This document shows, piece after piece, positions 25,562 through 34,688 of a stretch of DNA of 64,000 nucleotides. The stretch lies in assembly GCA_049889095.1 (NCBI GenBank), contig JBLJFK010000001.1; one strand, given 5' to 3'. Positions within the stretch are counted from its first letter, which is position 1. The number at the start of each line of letters is the position of its first letter. The translations under genes were made by a program, and so were the position numbers. Source of the DNA: Ewingella sp049889095 (GTDB lineage Bacteria > Pseudomonadota > Gammaproteobacteria > Enterobacterales > Enterobacteriaceae). The notes beneath the pieces were generated by a model. It did no database searches. It saw only the letters and a list, made by a program, of their open reading frames with translations, and was not told where the DNA came from.

Positions 25562-26245
25562 TCAAGCCAGAAATTCCACCTGCTGCCAGTTGTAGTTACA
25601 CATAACCAGCCTGACCGGCAATGAAATATCACCGAAGTTGTGGTTCTGAAAACGCAGAAAGAGAGCATGCAGCTCGGGAGAAATAAACTCAGCGTTATAA
25701 CGCAATAACGTGCTGTGCCAGAAAAGCTGGGGGATATCGCCAGAAGGGTAACGCGCTCTAACGTTGTCTTGCCACCTTGAGTCCAGCAGCGCGCCAGCAA
25801 GACGTTTTCGAACGTCCAGACTCTGCTGATCGGGAATACCCGCCAATAAGATCTGATTAGGCAGCGCCACCAGGCGTAGTTGGCTGATGTGCATGACATG
25901 ACCGGCGCAGCAGCGGTTAAAAATAGCGGCAACCTCTTCCCGCTCATCAGCCTGTCCCACACTGTCATAGAGCGCATTAGAAATAGGGAAAAAGCTAAAA
26001 TGCACGCCACTGGCAGGATTGAGATCCGCTAACGGATCGTCTTGTGTTACTTCTTGCATCGCGCTGAGAAGTAGCAACAGCTCAGGACCCAGTTCGGGTC
26101 GGTTACCGCTGGAAAATGCCAACTTAGTCGGATGATAAAAAGGCTTGTCACGCACGGAGCCGCATCCATCAGACCGCTCCCACAGCTTCAGCGTGTTTTG
26201 AGTAACATCATTGTAGGCCTGATGAATACGTTCAAACGGTGACAT
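25562..26245 (-). CDS. 2H phosphoesterase superfamily-like protein
   Basis: 227 aa, cytoplasmic, no signal or membrane segments. Two H-x-S/T motifs, 'VHFSFF' (H82, S84) and 'WHSTLL' (H177, T179), each in a hydrophobic strand context and ~95 residues apart, fit the two-histidine (2H) phosphoesterase/RNA-ligase-like fold. Members act on 2',3'-cyclic or 2'-5' phosphates, but substrate cannot be told from sequence. The ATG has GGAG 7 nt upstream. It occupies the side of fnrS where E. coli has dbpA. The overlapping frame on the same strand (25489-26010) is a shadow. Confidence 0.7.
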   Translation of the reverse strand: MSPFERIHQAYNDVTQNTLKLWERSDGCGSVRDKPFYHPTKLAFSSGNRPELGPELLLLLSAMQEVTQDDPLADLNPASGVHFSFFPISNALYDSVGQADEREEVAAIFNRCCAGHVMHISQLRLVALPNQILLAGIPDQQSLDVRKRLAGALLDSRWQDNVRARYPSGDIPQLFWHSTLLRYNAEFISPELHALFLRFQNHNFGDISLPVRLVMCNYNWQQVEFLA

Positions 26246-26332
26246 AAAAATCTCCCAGTTCGATCAAAATAAACGCAGATGCATCTCAGGATGACTAGCA
26301 AACCGCCAACTGGCGACAAAACCCCAAAAAGA

Positions 26333-26346
26333 TTGCGCGAAATCAA
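26333..26346 (+). promoter_or_regulatory. FNR box of fnrS
   Basis: TTGCGCGAAATCAA matches TTGAT-N4-ATCAA with one perfect half-site. Its centre is ~42 bp before the predicted FnrS 5' end, the class II FNR position known for E. coli fnrS. Confidence 0.8.
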
Positions 26347-26381
26347 CATATACGCAGCGCAACGAGTCCAGTATCTATCCC

Positions 26382-26504
26382 GCAGGTGAATGCAACGTCA
26401 AGCGATGGGCGTTGTGCTCCATATTGTCTTATTTCAAATTTTTTAGAATTAATCCGCTAGATACTTTAATTCGAATGACGCCGGTCTTCTGACCGGCTTT
26501 TTTT
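26382..26504 (+). ncRNA. fnrS: FnrS small RNA
   Basis: A 123-nt sequence starting GCAGGTGAATGCAACGTCAA and running through 'GCGATGGGCGTTG.GCTCCATATTGTCTTA' is nearly identical to E. coli FnrS in its seed regions. The middle is AT-rich and diverged. It ends in a perfect terminator GCCGGTC-TTCT-GACCGGC (26480-26497) plus seven T. FnrS is an Hfq-dependent, FNR-activated sRNA that represses aerobic-metabolism and oxidative-stress mRNAs under anaerobiosis. The location beside zntB is conserved. The + strand terminator has no upstream protein gene, which supports an independent transcript. Confidence 0.95.
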
Positions 26505-26519
26505 CGCCTACTCTCCCGA

Positions 26520-27503
26520 CTATAACCACTTACTTCTCTTCAGCCACCAGGCGACACCGCCTACCAGAACCAGCAATGACAGACAGAAAAGGGTAAATCC
26601 ATAAGGGGATGTATTACCCGGAATACCGCCGAGGTTGACCCCAAACAGTCCGGTAAGGAAAGTGGTGGGCAAAAATAGCATCGCCAGCATTGACATAGTA
26701 TAGGTCCGTCGGTTGAGTGCATCGGCCATCAGCGAGCCGATTTCATCCGCCAGCACGCCTGTACGGGCAATGTTAGCATCCAGATCATCCAGTCCGCGTC
26801 CCAGTCGGTCAGCAATCTCCTGCATACGACGGCGCTCATCATCGGTCATCCACGGCAGGCGTTCGCTGGCAAGACGGGAGAACACATCTCGCTGTGGCGA
26901 CATGTAACGACGCAGAACAATCAGTTGCTTACGCAACAGCGCCATCTGGCCACGTTCAGGCACCTGTTGCTCCATCAGGTCATCTTCGATATCAATGATT
27001 TTGTCATGCATATCTTCGATAAAGTCACTGGTGTGGTCGGTCAGCGCATCACACATATCCACCAACCAGCTGCCGGTATCGGTTGGGCCGGTGCCGTGCT
27101 GCATGTCAGAGATCATCTCGTCCATCGAAAAAACTTTGCGGTGGCGCGTAGAGACGATCATTTTATCAGTGAGGTAAACGCGGATGGTGACCAATTGATC
27201 AGGGCGTGAATTGGCATTGAGATTGATACTGCGCAGAGTAACGAGCGTTCCTTCGCCCATGCGTAGAACTTTCGGGCGGACGCTCTCACCGGCCAATGCT
27301 TCACGCACGTTGTCAGGCAGAATTGGCGTCGTGTTGATCCACTGTTCGCTGGCGGGCAGCGTGTAGTCCAGATGCAGCCAGCACGGTTTTTCATCACTGG
27401 CGACACACTGGGTATTAATTTCATTTACGCCACCTTTGCCATCTAACTGATAGGCGTACACTGCATCAGAAACCTGAAGATCTTTGCCCTTAATGACTTC
27501 CAC
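26520..27503 (-). CDS. zntB: Zinc transporter ZntB (CorA family)
   Basis: 327 aa from GTG at 27503, which has GAGGA just upstream; this gives exactly the E. coli length and N-terminus ('VEVIKG..VSDAV'). A longer frame to 27614 is not supported. Large cytoplasmic funnel domain, then two C-terminal membrane helices with the 'GVN' signature in 'LTGLFGVNLGGIPG', the ZntB counterpart of the CorA GMN. Ends 'WLKRSKWL'. Pentameric inner-membrane zinc transporter. Confidence 0.95.
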   Translation of the reverse strand: MEVIKGKDLQVSDAVYAYQLDGKGGVNEINTQCVASDEKPCWLHLDYTLPASEQWINTTPILPDNVREALAGESVRPKVLRMGEGTLVTLRSINLNANSRPDQLVTIRVYLTDKMIVSTRHRKVFSMDEMISDMQHGTGPTDTGSWLVDMCDALTDHTSDFIEDMHDKIIDIEDDLMEQQVPERGQMALLRKQLIVLRRYMSPQRDVFSRLASERLPWMTDDERRRMQEIADRLGRGLDDLDANIARTGVLADEIGSLMADALNRRTYTMSMLAMLFLPTTFLTGLFGVNLGGIPGNTSPYGFTLFCLSLLVLVGGVAWWLKRSKWL

Positions 27504-27650
27504 GACATTCCTCGCTGCTTTATTCGTTATATTCCCCAGTTTAGCGTTTAACACCAACCTGAGGAACCTTCGGTTGATTCCTGCGTTTCGGCCAACTGAG
27601 GCATCACGCTGCAAGCCGAATGCCTTGATCTGGACTGATTAGCTTATAGC

Positions 27651-27684
27651 AAAAAAAGAGCGCCGGTTAATTCCGGCGCTCTTT
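27651..27684 (-). terminator. Rho-independent terminator after mppA
   Basis: On the minus strand AAAGAGCGCCGG, 6-nt loop, CCGGCGCTCTTT and then further T (the A-run at 27651-27654). 12-bp perfect stem, 20 bp after the mppA stop. Confidence 0.9.
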
Positions 27685-27703
27685 GCCTTTTTGATGTGGG
27701 AAA

Positions 27704-29338
27704 TCAGTGCTTAAGAATATACATCTCTTGGCTGTAAGCCACGTCTTCAGGGTTAGTGATCGGATAACCTTTCACCCAAGGCTTAATCAGACGGCCATTG
27801 GTGTACTGGTAAATTGGTGCGATCGGAGCCTGCTCGGCGATGATCTGCTCAGCCTGGTTGTAATCTGTGTTGCGGCGGGCGTCGTTGGTTTCCCGGCTGG
27901 CGTCGCTGAGGGCTTTGTCGTAACTCGCGTTGCTAAATTTACTGATGTTGCTGTTATGGGTTGAGGTCAGCAGCGACAGGAAAGTGGAGGCTTCGTTGTA
28001 ATCGCCTACCCACGAAGCGCGGATCACGTCGAAATTACCGGTATTACGGCTGTCAATGTAGGTTTTCCACTCCTGATTGACCAGTTTGACGTCAACACCC
28101 AGCGTCTTTTTCCACATCGATGCCACGGCAATGGCGATCTTCTGGTGGCTTTCAGATGTGTTGTACAGCAGCGTCAACTTGAGCGGTTTATTGGGACCAT
28201 AACCTGCCGCCGCCAGCAGACTTTTCGCCTGCGCATTCAGCTCGTCCTGCGAGTACTGCTGGAGAACACTTTGCGTTGGCTTGAAGCCGTTGGTGACATC
28301 CGGCGTGAAGTGATAAGCCGGTATTTCGCCGGTGCCCAACACTTTTTCAGCGATGATTTTGCGGTCAATACTGTAAGACAGGGCCTTACGCACGCGCATA
28401 TCATTGGTCGGTGCCCGTTGGGTATTAAAAGCGTAGTAATAGGTCCCTAGCTGGAATGGCGTATAAACCTGGTCCGGAATATCTTTGAGCAGCTTCTGGT
28501 ACTGATCTTTCGGGAAGGATTCAGTGATGTCGATATCGTCAGCCAGATAACGTTTGGTCGCATTCGACTCTTTGTTGATCGGCACGAAGGTAACTTTGGT
28601 CAGCACGGTATGGGCATGGTCCCAATAGTAAGGATTAGGCTCGAGCACCAGCTTTTCATTGACCACACGCTCTTTAAGCACGTAGGCACCGTTACCCACC
28701 AGATTGCCGGGTTTAGTCCAGTCTTCACCAAATTTCTCCACCGTGGCCTGATGTACCGGGAACAAACTGAAGTTTGCCAGCAGGCTGACAAAATAAGGCA
28801 CCGGGCGCACCAACTGCACTTTAAGCTGGGTATCACTGATGGCTGTCACGCCCAGTTGGTCCACCGGCATTTTGCCGGCAATAATGGCATCAGCATTTTG
28901 AATGCCGGCCAGACCGGCAAACCATGCACCGGACGATAAGCCTTTCGGATCCACCAGACGCCGCCAGCTGTAGACAAAGTCTTTGGCCGTGACCGGATCG
29001 CCATTAGACCAGCGGGCATTTTTTCGCAGGGTGAATATAAAGGTCTGATTGTCCTGAGTCCGCCAGCTTTCTGCCACGCCTGGCACATTTTTACCGTTAG
29101 CATCCTGATTCACCAGCCCTTCAAACAGATCGCGCGCCACCTGGGCTTCTGGCAAACCGATCACCTTGGTGGGATCCAGCGAGGCGGGCTCGTCTTTAAT
29201 GTGACGAACGATCTCCTGCTTATCGGCAAGCTGCGTTCCGGCTGGAACCTGAGCCGCCGTCGCAGTACCCAAAAAGAGCGCGATCAACCCGCCGCAAACC
29301 GTGTAAGAAAATGGACGAAACAGTTTTCCCTCAAGCAT
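27704..29338 (-). CDS. mppA: Murein tripeptide-binding protein MppA (OppA-like)
   Basis: 544 aa from the ATG at 29338 (GGGGA upstream; the longer frame has no signal peptide at its start). A signal peptide (1-~28, 'GTATAAQ') is followed by the SBP_bac_5 fold of dipeptide/oligopeptide binding proteins ('EPASLDPTKVIGLPEAQVARDLFEGL', 'GAYVLKERVVNEKLVLEPNPYYW'). In E. coli MppA delivers L-Ala-gamma-D-Glu-mDap to the Opp permease. Position next to mpaA and ycjG, which degrade that same tripeptide, favours MppA over OppA; the two are close paralogues. Confidence 0.88.
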   Translation of the reverse strand: MLEGKLFRPFSYTVCGGLIALFLGTATAAQVPAGTQLADKQEIVRHIKDEPASLDPTKVIGLPEAQVARDLFEGLVNQDANGKNVPGVAESWRTQDNQTFIFTLRKNARWSNGDPVTAKDFVYSWRRLVDPKGLSSGAWFAGLAGIQNADAIIAGKMPVDQLGVTAISDTQLKVQLVRPVPYFVSLLANFSLFPVHQATVEKFGEDWTKPGNLVGNGAYVLKERVVNEKLVLEPNPYYWDHAHTVLTKVTFVPINKESNATKRYLADDIDITESFPKDQYQKLLKDIPDQVYTPFQLGTYYYAFNTQRAPTNDMRVRKALSYSIDRKIIAEKVLGTGEIPAYHFTPDVTNGFKPTQSVLQQYSQDELNAQAKSLLAAAGYGPNKPLKLTLLYNTSESHQKIAIAVASMWKKTLGVDVKLVNQEWKTYIDSRNTGNFDVIRASWVGDYNEASTFLSLLTSTHNSNISKFSNASYDKALSDASRETNDARRNTDYNQAEQIIAEQAPIAPIYQYTNGRLIKPWVKGYPITNPEDVAYSQEMYILKH

Positions 29339-29576
29339 GAACTTCCCCTGACAACCGATTGATTTAATGATGTTCAGGAGTTGTATCATTCATTGAATTG
29401 ATACCCTATAAAAATTCGCTATAGATCGGTCTTAGCGCACAAAACTTCAGCGAAGAAAACGGAGAAAGAAAAGAAAAGGTATTAAATGTCCGACACGAAA
29501 CAATAAAGCTACATTCCGGCGGCAAACTGCGGTAAAAAAAGCCATCCTGATCCCATATCTGTTCTGGAACACATTT

Positions 29577-30287
29577 ATGACTGACATTCGCCCCCGACCC
29601 CTGCGTGGACGATTAAGCAATCTCGGCACGCCTTATGGCAAATCCCTGCTTGGTGCGCCGCTGATCTACTTCCCGGCAAACGAACCCGATCACACCACCG
29701 GGCTGATTCTGGCCGGTACCCACGGAGACGAAACCGCAGCGGTGGTGTCACTGTCCTGTGCCCTGCGCTGCATTGAACCGACTCGGCTCAGGCATCACGT
29801 GGTGCTGGCGGTTAACCCAGATGGTTGTCAGTTAGGGCTGCGGGCCAATGCTAACGGAGTTGACCTCAATCGCAACTTTCCCAGCGCCAACTGGCAAAGC
29901 GGCGAAACGGTATATCGCTGGAACAGCGCGGCTGATGAACGGGACGTACTGCTGTCAACCGGCGTCCAGGCGGGTTCTGAGTTGGAGACGCAGGCACTGT
30001 GTCATTTGATCCAAAAACTGACCCCAAAATGGGTAGTGACCTTCCATGAGCCTCTGGCCTGCATCGAAGATCCACACAGTTCAACTCTTGGCGCATGGCT
30101 GGCGCAGGCCTTCGAGCTGCCGCTGGTGACCAGCGTTGGTTATGCCACGCCGGGTTCTTTTGGCAGTTGGTGTACGGATATCAGTCTGCCTTGCATTACC
30201 GCAGAATATCCGCCGGTTTCCGCCGACTACGCCAGTGAAGTCTACCTGCAGGCGCTGGTGGATTTACTGACCGGCGTGGCACAATAG
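29577..30287 (+). CDS. mpaA: Murein peptide amidase A, MpaA (M14 zinc peptidase)
   Basis: 236 aa, cytoplasmic. Zinc site 'GTHGDE' (H49, E52) with the third His in 'VVTFHEP', 'LNRNFPSANW' substrate motif and catalytic Glu in 'ITAEYPP'. It cleaves gamma-D-Glu-mDap in recycled murein tripeptide. Divergent from mppA over 238 bp, convergent with ycjG, so the three genes form a murein-peptide recycling island as in E. coli. The ATG has a weak GGAA site. Confidence 0.95.
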   Translation: MTDIRPRPLRGRLSNLGTPYGKSLLGAPLIYFPANEPDHTTGLILAGTHGDETAAVVSLSCALRCIEPTRLRHHVVLAVNPDGCQLGLRANANGVDLNRNFPSANWQSGETVYRWNSAADERDVLLSTGVQAGSELETQALCHLIQKLTPKWVVTFHEPLACIEDPHSSTLGAWLAQAFELPLVTSVGYATPGSFGSWCTDISLPCITAEYPPVSADYASEVYLQALVDLLTGVAQ

Positions 30288-30316
30288 CGGTGACCTGTAG
30301 CACCCGACCTGTAAAA

Positions 30317-31294
30317 CTATTGTGACGCGCTGAGGTCAATCACGCCGCAGTGGAAAGCCAGCGCAGGTTCAACATCCTGCGCCAGCCAGGTCGGGCCGTC
30401 CAGGTCAATGAATCTGGCCCCGACGGTGAGCGGCAACGCAGCGCGAACCGCACGCGACGTACACAGCATGCAGCCGAGCATGATGTCAAAACCCTGCTCA
30501 CGCGCCTGCTGTGCCAGAGCCAACGCGCCGGTCAACCCGCCGGTTTTGTCAAGCTTAATATTGACCATCTCATAGCGCCCTTTCAGACCCGGCAAATCCT
30601 CAACCGTATGGCAGCTTTCATCGGCGCAAATCGGCAACGGGTGAATAAAGTTTTCCAGCATCTCATCCTGCCCGGCGGGTAGAGGCTGTTCGAGCATCAT
30701 GACGCCCAAATCCGCCAGCAACTGACAACGCGCCGCCAACCCTTCGCTTTGCCACGACTCATTGGCATCAACAATGAGCGTAACCTGAGGCACGGCACTG
30801 CGAATAGCCACCATACGCTCGGTGATCAGATGGTCATCCAGTTTAATCTTCAGCAACGTCGCCCCCTTTTTCTGATGGGTGCTGGCGGCCTCGGCCATCG
30901 CTTCCGGCGTATCCACACTCAGCGTTTGCGCCATACTGATGCAAGAGAGCGGCGTAATGCCGGTCAGTTGCCACAGCGTCTGGCCAGTCAGCTGACTTTC
31001 GAGGTTCCACAATGCGCAGTCAAGCGCATTGCGCGCAGCACCGGCAGGCAGTAGATTCTGCAATTCTGCGCGACCCGCACCCTGCTCAATCGCCGTAAGA
31101 ACGCTGGCAATTTGCGCCATCACGCTGCTTTCACTTTCGCCATAACGCGGATACGGCGTGCACTCTCCAATACCGCGCACACCGTTTTCTTCTATCTCTA
31201 CGGCAACCACCCGCGCTTCAGTTCTGCTGCCACGGGAAATAACAAAGGCCGTATGCAACGGCCAGGCTTGCGGATAAAAGCGCACACTTCTCAT
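30317..31294 (-). CDS. ycjG: L-Ala-D/L-Glu epimerase YcjG (enolase superfamily)
   Basis: 325 aa (E. coli 321). Muconate-lactonising subgroup: KxK base 'LKIKLDD', metal ligands in 'IVDANESW' and 'CADESCH', second base Lys in 'VNIKLDKTGG'. It epimerises L-Ala-D-Glu released by MpaA to L-Ala-L-Glu so that the dipeptide can be hydrolysed. ATG with GGAG at 31294. Convergent with mpaA, divergent from tpx. Confidence 0.95.
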   Translation of the reverse strand: MRSVRFYPQAWPLHTAFVISRGSRTEARVVAVEIEENGVRGIGECTPYPRYGESESSVMAQIASVLTAIEQGAGRAELQNLLPAGAARNALDCALWNLESQLTGQTLWQLTGITPLSCISMAQTLSVDTPEAMAEAASTHQKKGATLLKIKLDDHLITERMVAIRSAVPQVTLIVDANESWQSEGLAARCQLLADLGVMMLEQPLPAGQDEMLENFIHPLPICADESCHTVEDLPGLKGRYEMVNIKLDKTGGLTGALALAQQAREQGFDIMLGCMLCTSRAVRAALPLTVGARFIDLDGPTWLAQDVEPALAFHCGVIDLSASQ

Positions 31295-31452
31295 TGATGC
31301 TCCTGACGACTCTTTACGCTGCCTTCGGCTGATGCGCGAAGGTCACCACTCAACATAGTTCACTAAAATGATTAGCAAACTTTATATACCAAATTTACAT
31401 TTGATACCCTAAACTGATTGCCGTTTGTCTCATCTGTACAAAGGAAAATACC

Positions 31453-31959
31453 ATGACCCAGACAGTACATTTTCAGAGCAACCCTGTCAGCGTTGCTGGC
31501 CAGCTTCCACAACAAGGCGACGTTGCCAAGCCTTTCACTTTAGTCGCAAAAGATCTCTCTGATGTCAGCCTGAGCAGTTTTGTGGGTAAACGCAAGGTGT
31601 TGAATATTTTCCCAAGCATTGATACCGGCGTTTGTGCCGCTTCTGTGCGTAAATTCAATCAGTTGGCTGGCGAAATCGACAACACCGTGGTGCTGTGTAT
31701 TTCTGCTGACCTGCCGTTTGCACAGTCACGTTTTTGCGGCGCTGAGGGCTTGTCACACGTAGTTACCCTCTCCACCCTGCGCGGCGGCGAATTCAAAAAT
31801 GAGTACGGTGTCGCGATCACTGATGGTCCTCTTTCAGGACTGACTGCTCGTGCAGTGGTGGTGCTGGATGGTCAGGACAACGTACTGTACAGCCAGTTGG
31901 TAGATGAAATCACCACCGAGCCTGATTATGACGCTGCACTGGCCGTGCTAAAAAAATAA
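31453..31959 (+). CDS. tpx: Thiol peroxidase Tpx
   Basis: 168 aa, the exact E. coli length. Atypical 2-Cys peroxiredoxin with peroxidatic C61 ('DTGVCAASVRKF') and resolving C95 ('AQSRFCGAEG'). Reduces lipid and hydrogen peroxides with thioredoxin; cytoplasmic/periplasmic-face protection. Ribosome-binding site AAGGAA. Flanked by its own terminator; tpx and tyrR are convergent. Confidence 0.98.
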   Translation: MTQTVHFQSNPVSVAGQLPQQGDVAKPFTLVAKDLSDVSLSSFVGKRKVLNIFPSIDTGVCAASVRKFNQLAGEIDNTVVLCISADLPFAQSRFCGAEGLSHVVTLSTLRGGEFKNEYGVAITDGPLSGLTARAVVVLDGQDNVLYSQLVDEITTEPDYDAALAVLKK

Positions 31960-31986
31960 TTGCGCGCCGCGTAAACACTAAACAAC

Positions 31987-32016
31987 AAAGCCCTGCGGTT
32001 CAATGCAGGGCTTTTT
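31987..32016 (+). terminator. Terminator after tpx
   Basis: AAAGCCCTGC (31987-31996), 8-nt loop, GCAGGGCTTT (32005-32014) with more T after it. Symmetric, so it can also stop the convergent tyrR transcript. Confidence 0.9.
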
Positions 32017-32042
32017 CTTTATTATCGCCAGAAACAGACAGC

Positions 32043-33614
32043 TTATTCGTCGCGGGTGTCAGACTTTCTGCTGCTTAAACCATATTCACGCAGTTTGTTG
32101 GCAATGGCGGTATGAGAAACCCCCAGACGCTTGGCCAGTTTGCGGGTACTGGGATAAGTGCGGTAAAGACGGGTCAGCACCGAACGCTCAAAACGCTTGC
32201 TAATGTCATCAAGCGAGCCGTTCAGCACCTCTTCGCCGAGCGTCACTTCCGCATCGAAATCTGGCAATACAATATCCTGCGGGCGCAGTTCACCGCCTTC
32301 GAGCTGGGTCAACGCGCGGTAAATGGCATTTTTCAACTGCCTGACGTTGCCAGGCCAACCGTAATGGGTCAGATAATTCGCCAGCTGCGGTGAAAGTTTT
32401 GGTTGGGGCATACCCTGCTCATCGGCAAGTCGCGCCACGAACAGTTCGGTCAACGGCATGACATCAGCCTGACGTTCACGTAACGGCGGTAAAGTCAGCG
32501 ACAGTACGTTGAGCCGATAGTAGAGATCTTCGCGGAATTCACCACGCTGCACCAGTTCCACCAGATTCTTCTGCGTGGCGCACATCACCCGCACGTCAAC
32601 GCGCACTTCATGTTCTTCGCCAACGCGGCGGAAGGTGCCGTCGTTAAGGAACCTCAGCAGTTTAATTTGCATACGTGGCGACATTTCGCCGATCTCATCC
32701 AGCAGGACTGAACCGCCATTGGCTTGTTCGAAGAAGCCTTTTTTACCCTCAAGCGCATTTGGATAAGCGCCTGCGGCATAACCAAACAGTTCGCTCTCAA
32801 CCACTTCATCCGGCAACGACGCGCAGTTGAGGCCCAGAAACGCGTTCTTGCCCCGTGCGCTTCGCAGATGGCAGGCATGTGCCAACAAATCTTTGCCCGT
32901 GCCGGTATCACCGACGATCAGCAATGGCGCATCGAGCATCGCCAGTTTGCGTGCCTGATCCAGCACCTGTCGCATTTTGCCGCTGACCGCCACGATGTGG
33001 TCGAACTCACTGTCATCATTAACCGCTAAATCCTGCAACTGACGTCCCATCCGCGCAGCAGATTTAAGCATGACCACCGCACCCACCACTTCGCTGACTT
33101 GACGTTCATCGTCATTAAACTGAATTGGCGTCAGGTCCATCAGGAAGTCTTGACTGCGGATCACCACCCGTTCGGCGTGCGGACGTTGGCTGTCATGCTC
33201 CAGCCAACGCGTAATGTTGTAACCTGGGATCAGGCTGGCGGCGGTCTGCTGGCGGATTTTATCTTCATCGAGTTCGAACAGTGCCTGTGCTGCCGGGTTG
33301 ACCAGCTCAACTTTGCCTTTCATATCAATAGAAAACACCGGTTCTGGCATAGACGCTAACAGCGCCCGCAGTGCACGGTGTTCACGCTCCGATGGCATAA
33401 AAGGTACGGTGCGTACGTCAGTTACGCCCTCAATACGGCGAATTTCGACCATCAGTGCACGAAAAGTATCAAAGTCCAGTTGGGAAAAATTGAGGTAGAT
33501 ACGACCAATGGAGGCAATTTCAATGCCGCGCAAATCGATGCTGCGTAGCACCAATAAATCGAGTAACTCTCTGGCAAGACCCAGGCGGTCTTCGCAAAAA
33601 ACTTCCAGACGCAT
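32043..33614 (-). CDS. tyrR: Transcriptional regulator TyrR of aromatic amino acid genes
   Basis: 523 aa from the ATG at 33614 ('MRLEVFCEDRLGLARELLDLL' start as in E. coli); the frame's extra 19 N-terminal residues are not conserved. Domains: ACT (1-75), PAS (~78-190), AAA+ (Walker A 'GDTGTGKD', Walker B 'VLLDEIGEM'), and a C-terminal Fis-like HTH ('TRKLAKRLGVSHTAIANKLREYG'). It lacks the sigma54 GAFTGA loop; instead the stretch 'GYAAGAYPNALEGKKG' is longer than E. coli 'GHAPEGKKG'. Represses or activates aro/tyr genes in response to aromatic amino acids. A TyrR-box-like site is upstream. Confidence 0.96.
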   Translation of the reverse strand: MRLEVFCEDRLGLARELLDLLVLRSIDLRGIEIASIGRIYLNFSQLDFDTFRALMVEIRRIEGVTDVRTVPFMPSEREHRALRALLASMPEPVFSIDMKGKVELVNPAAQALFELDEDKIRQQTAASLIPGYNITRWLEHDSQRPHAERVVIRSQDFLMDLTPIQFNDDERQVSEVVGAVVMLKSAARMGRQLQDLAVNDDSEFDHIVAVSGKMRQVLDQARKLAMLDAPLLIVGDTGTGKDLLAHACHLRSARGKNAFLGLNCASLPDEVVESELFGYAAGAYPNALEGKKGFFEQANGGSVLLDEIGEMSPRMQIKLLRFLNDGTFRRVGEEHEVRVDVRVMCATQKNLVELVQRGEFREDLYYRLNVLSLTLPPLRERQADVMPLTELFVARLADEQGMPQPKLSPQLANYLTHYGWPGNVRQLKNAIYRALTQLEGGELRPQDIVLPDFDAEVTLGEEVLNGSLDDISKRFERSVLTRLYRTYPSTRKLAKRLGVSHTAIANKLREYGLSSRKSDTRDE

Positions 33615-33690
33615 CAGTGTTGACCTTTTTCTGTCGGTGCGGAAATCGCTTGGGGCATAATACTCTTTCATATACAGCCAAAGAAGAGAC

Positions 33691-33708
33691 TGTCACAAAA
33701 TGTTGACA
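33691..33708. promoter_or_regulatory. Candidate TyrR box upstream of tyrR
   Basis: TGTCACAAAATGTTGACA fits TGTAAA-N6-TTTACA with the outer TGT/ACA conserved and three inner mismatches. It lies ~77 bp before tyrR. Autorepression of tyrR is established in E. coli; here it is inferred. Confidence 0.45.
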
Positions 33709-33868
33709 GAAATTTCCACTAAATGTCTGAGTCGCACAGTGTTATGAACGGTTGCCATGCACCGCACAACCCTACGCAAGCGTAGCTTTACAGCGGGCTC
33801 CACGTACCATTCGGAAAAATAATCTGCTAACATCGACACCTAATTTCATCGCCAAATGGTTCCCGACT

Positions 33869-34678
33869 ATGAAGTTCATCTCATTTAATATCAATGGATT
33901 GCGCGCTCGCCCGCATCAGCTCGCCGCGATCATCGAACAGCATCAGCCTGACGTTATCGGTTTGCAGGAAACCAAAGTGCATGACGATATGTTCCCGCTG
34001 GAAGAAGTCAGCCAGCACGGCTATCACGTCTTTTATCATGGGCAAAAAGGGCACTACGGCGTTGCCATGTTAACCAAGCAACAACCTGTTGCCGTGCGCC
34101 GTGGTTTTCCGGGTGACGAGGAAGAGGCACAGCGCCGCATCATCATGGCAGATATTGAAACGCCGCAGGGCCTGCTGACCGTGATTAATGGCTACTTTCC
34201 ACAGGGCGAAAGCCGTGACCATCCGACCAAATTCCCCGCCAAGCAGCGCTTTTATCAAGATTTGCAGGATTACTTGACACAACACATGTCGGTGGAGAAA
34301 CCGGTGCTGGTGATGGGCGATGTCAATATCAGCCCGACCGATTTAGATATTGGTATAGGTGAGGACAGTCGTAAACGCTGGTTACGCACCGGCAAATGCT
34401 CTTTCCTGCCGGAGGAGCGCGAATGGATGGAACGGCTGAAAGGCTGGGGTTTAGTTGATACTTTCCGCGCCGCTAACCCGGACGCTGCTGATAAGTATTC
34501 GTGGTTTGATTACCGCTCGCGCGGCTTCGATGAGAACCGTGGTCTGCGCATCGACCTGCTGCTGGCCAGCCAGCCTCTGGCATCCCGCTGTATTGCCACC
34601 GGCATTGATTACGATATTCGTGCGATGGAGAAACCCTCTGACCACGCACCGGTTTGGGCTGAGTTCGATCTGAAATAA
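33869..34678 (+). CDS. xthA: Exodeoxyribonuclease III (XthA)
   Basis: 269 aa from ATG 33869 ('MKFISFNINGLRARPHQ', matching E. coli residue by residue at the start); the longer frame from 33752 has no support. EEP-fold AP endonuclease/3'-5' exonuclease motifs: 'NINGLRA', 'LQETK' (Mg Glu), 'GDVNISPTDLDIG' (active-site Asp/Asn), 'RIDLLLAS', 'SDHAPV'. Repairs abasic sites. nudG starts 10 bp downstream, so the two are one transcript. Confidence 0.97.
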   Translation: MKFISFNINGLRARPHQLAAIIEQHQPDVIGLQETKVHDDMFPLEEVSQHGYHVFYHGQKGHYGVAMLTKQQPVAVRRGFPGDEEEAQRRIIMADIETPQGLLTVINGYFPQGESRDHPTKFPAKQRFYQDLQDYLTQHMSVEKPVLVMGDVNISPTDLDIGIGEDSRKRWLRTGKCSFLPEEREWMERLKGWGLVDTFRAANPDAADKYSWFDYRSRGFDENRGLRIDLLLASQPLASRCIATGIDYDIRAMEKPSDHAPVWAEFDLK

Positions 34679-34688
34679 GGTTCCGGCC

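Noticed and set aside
25489..26010. 173-aa frame overlapping the 2H phosphoesterase gene on the same strand
   Set aside because: Shadow frame; the 25562-26245 frame has the ribosome-binding site and both HxS/T motifs.
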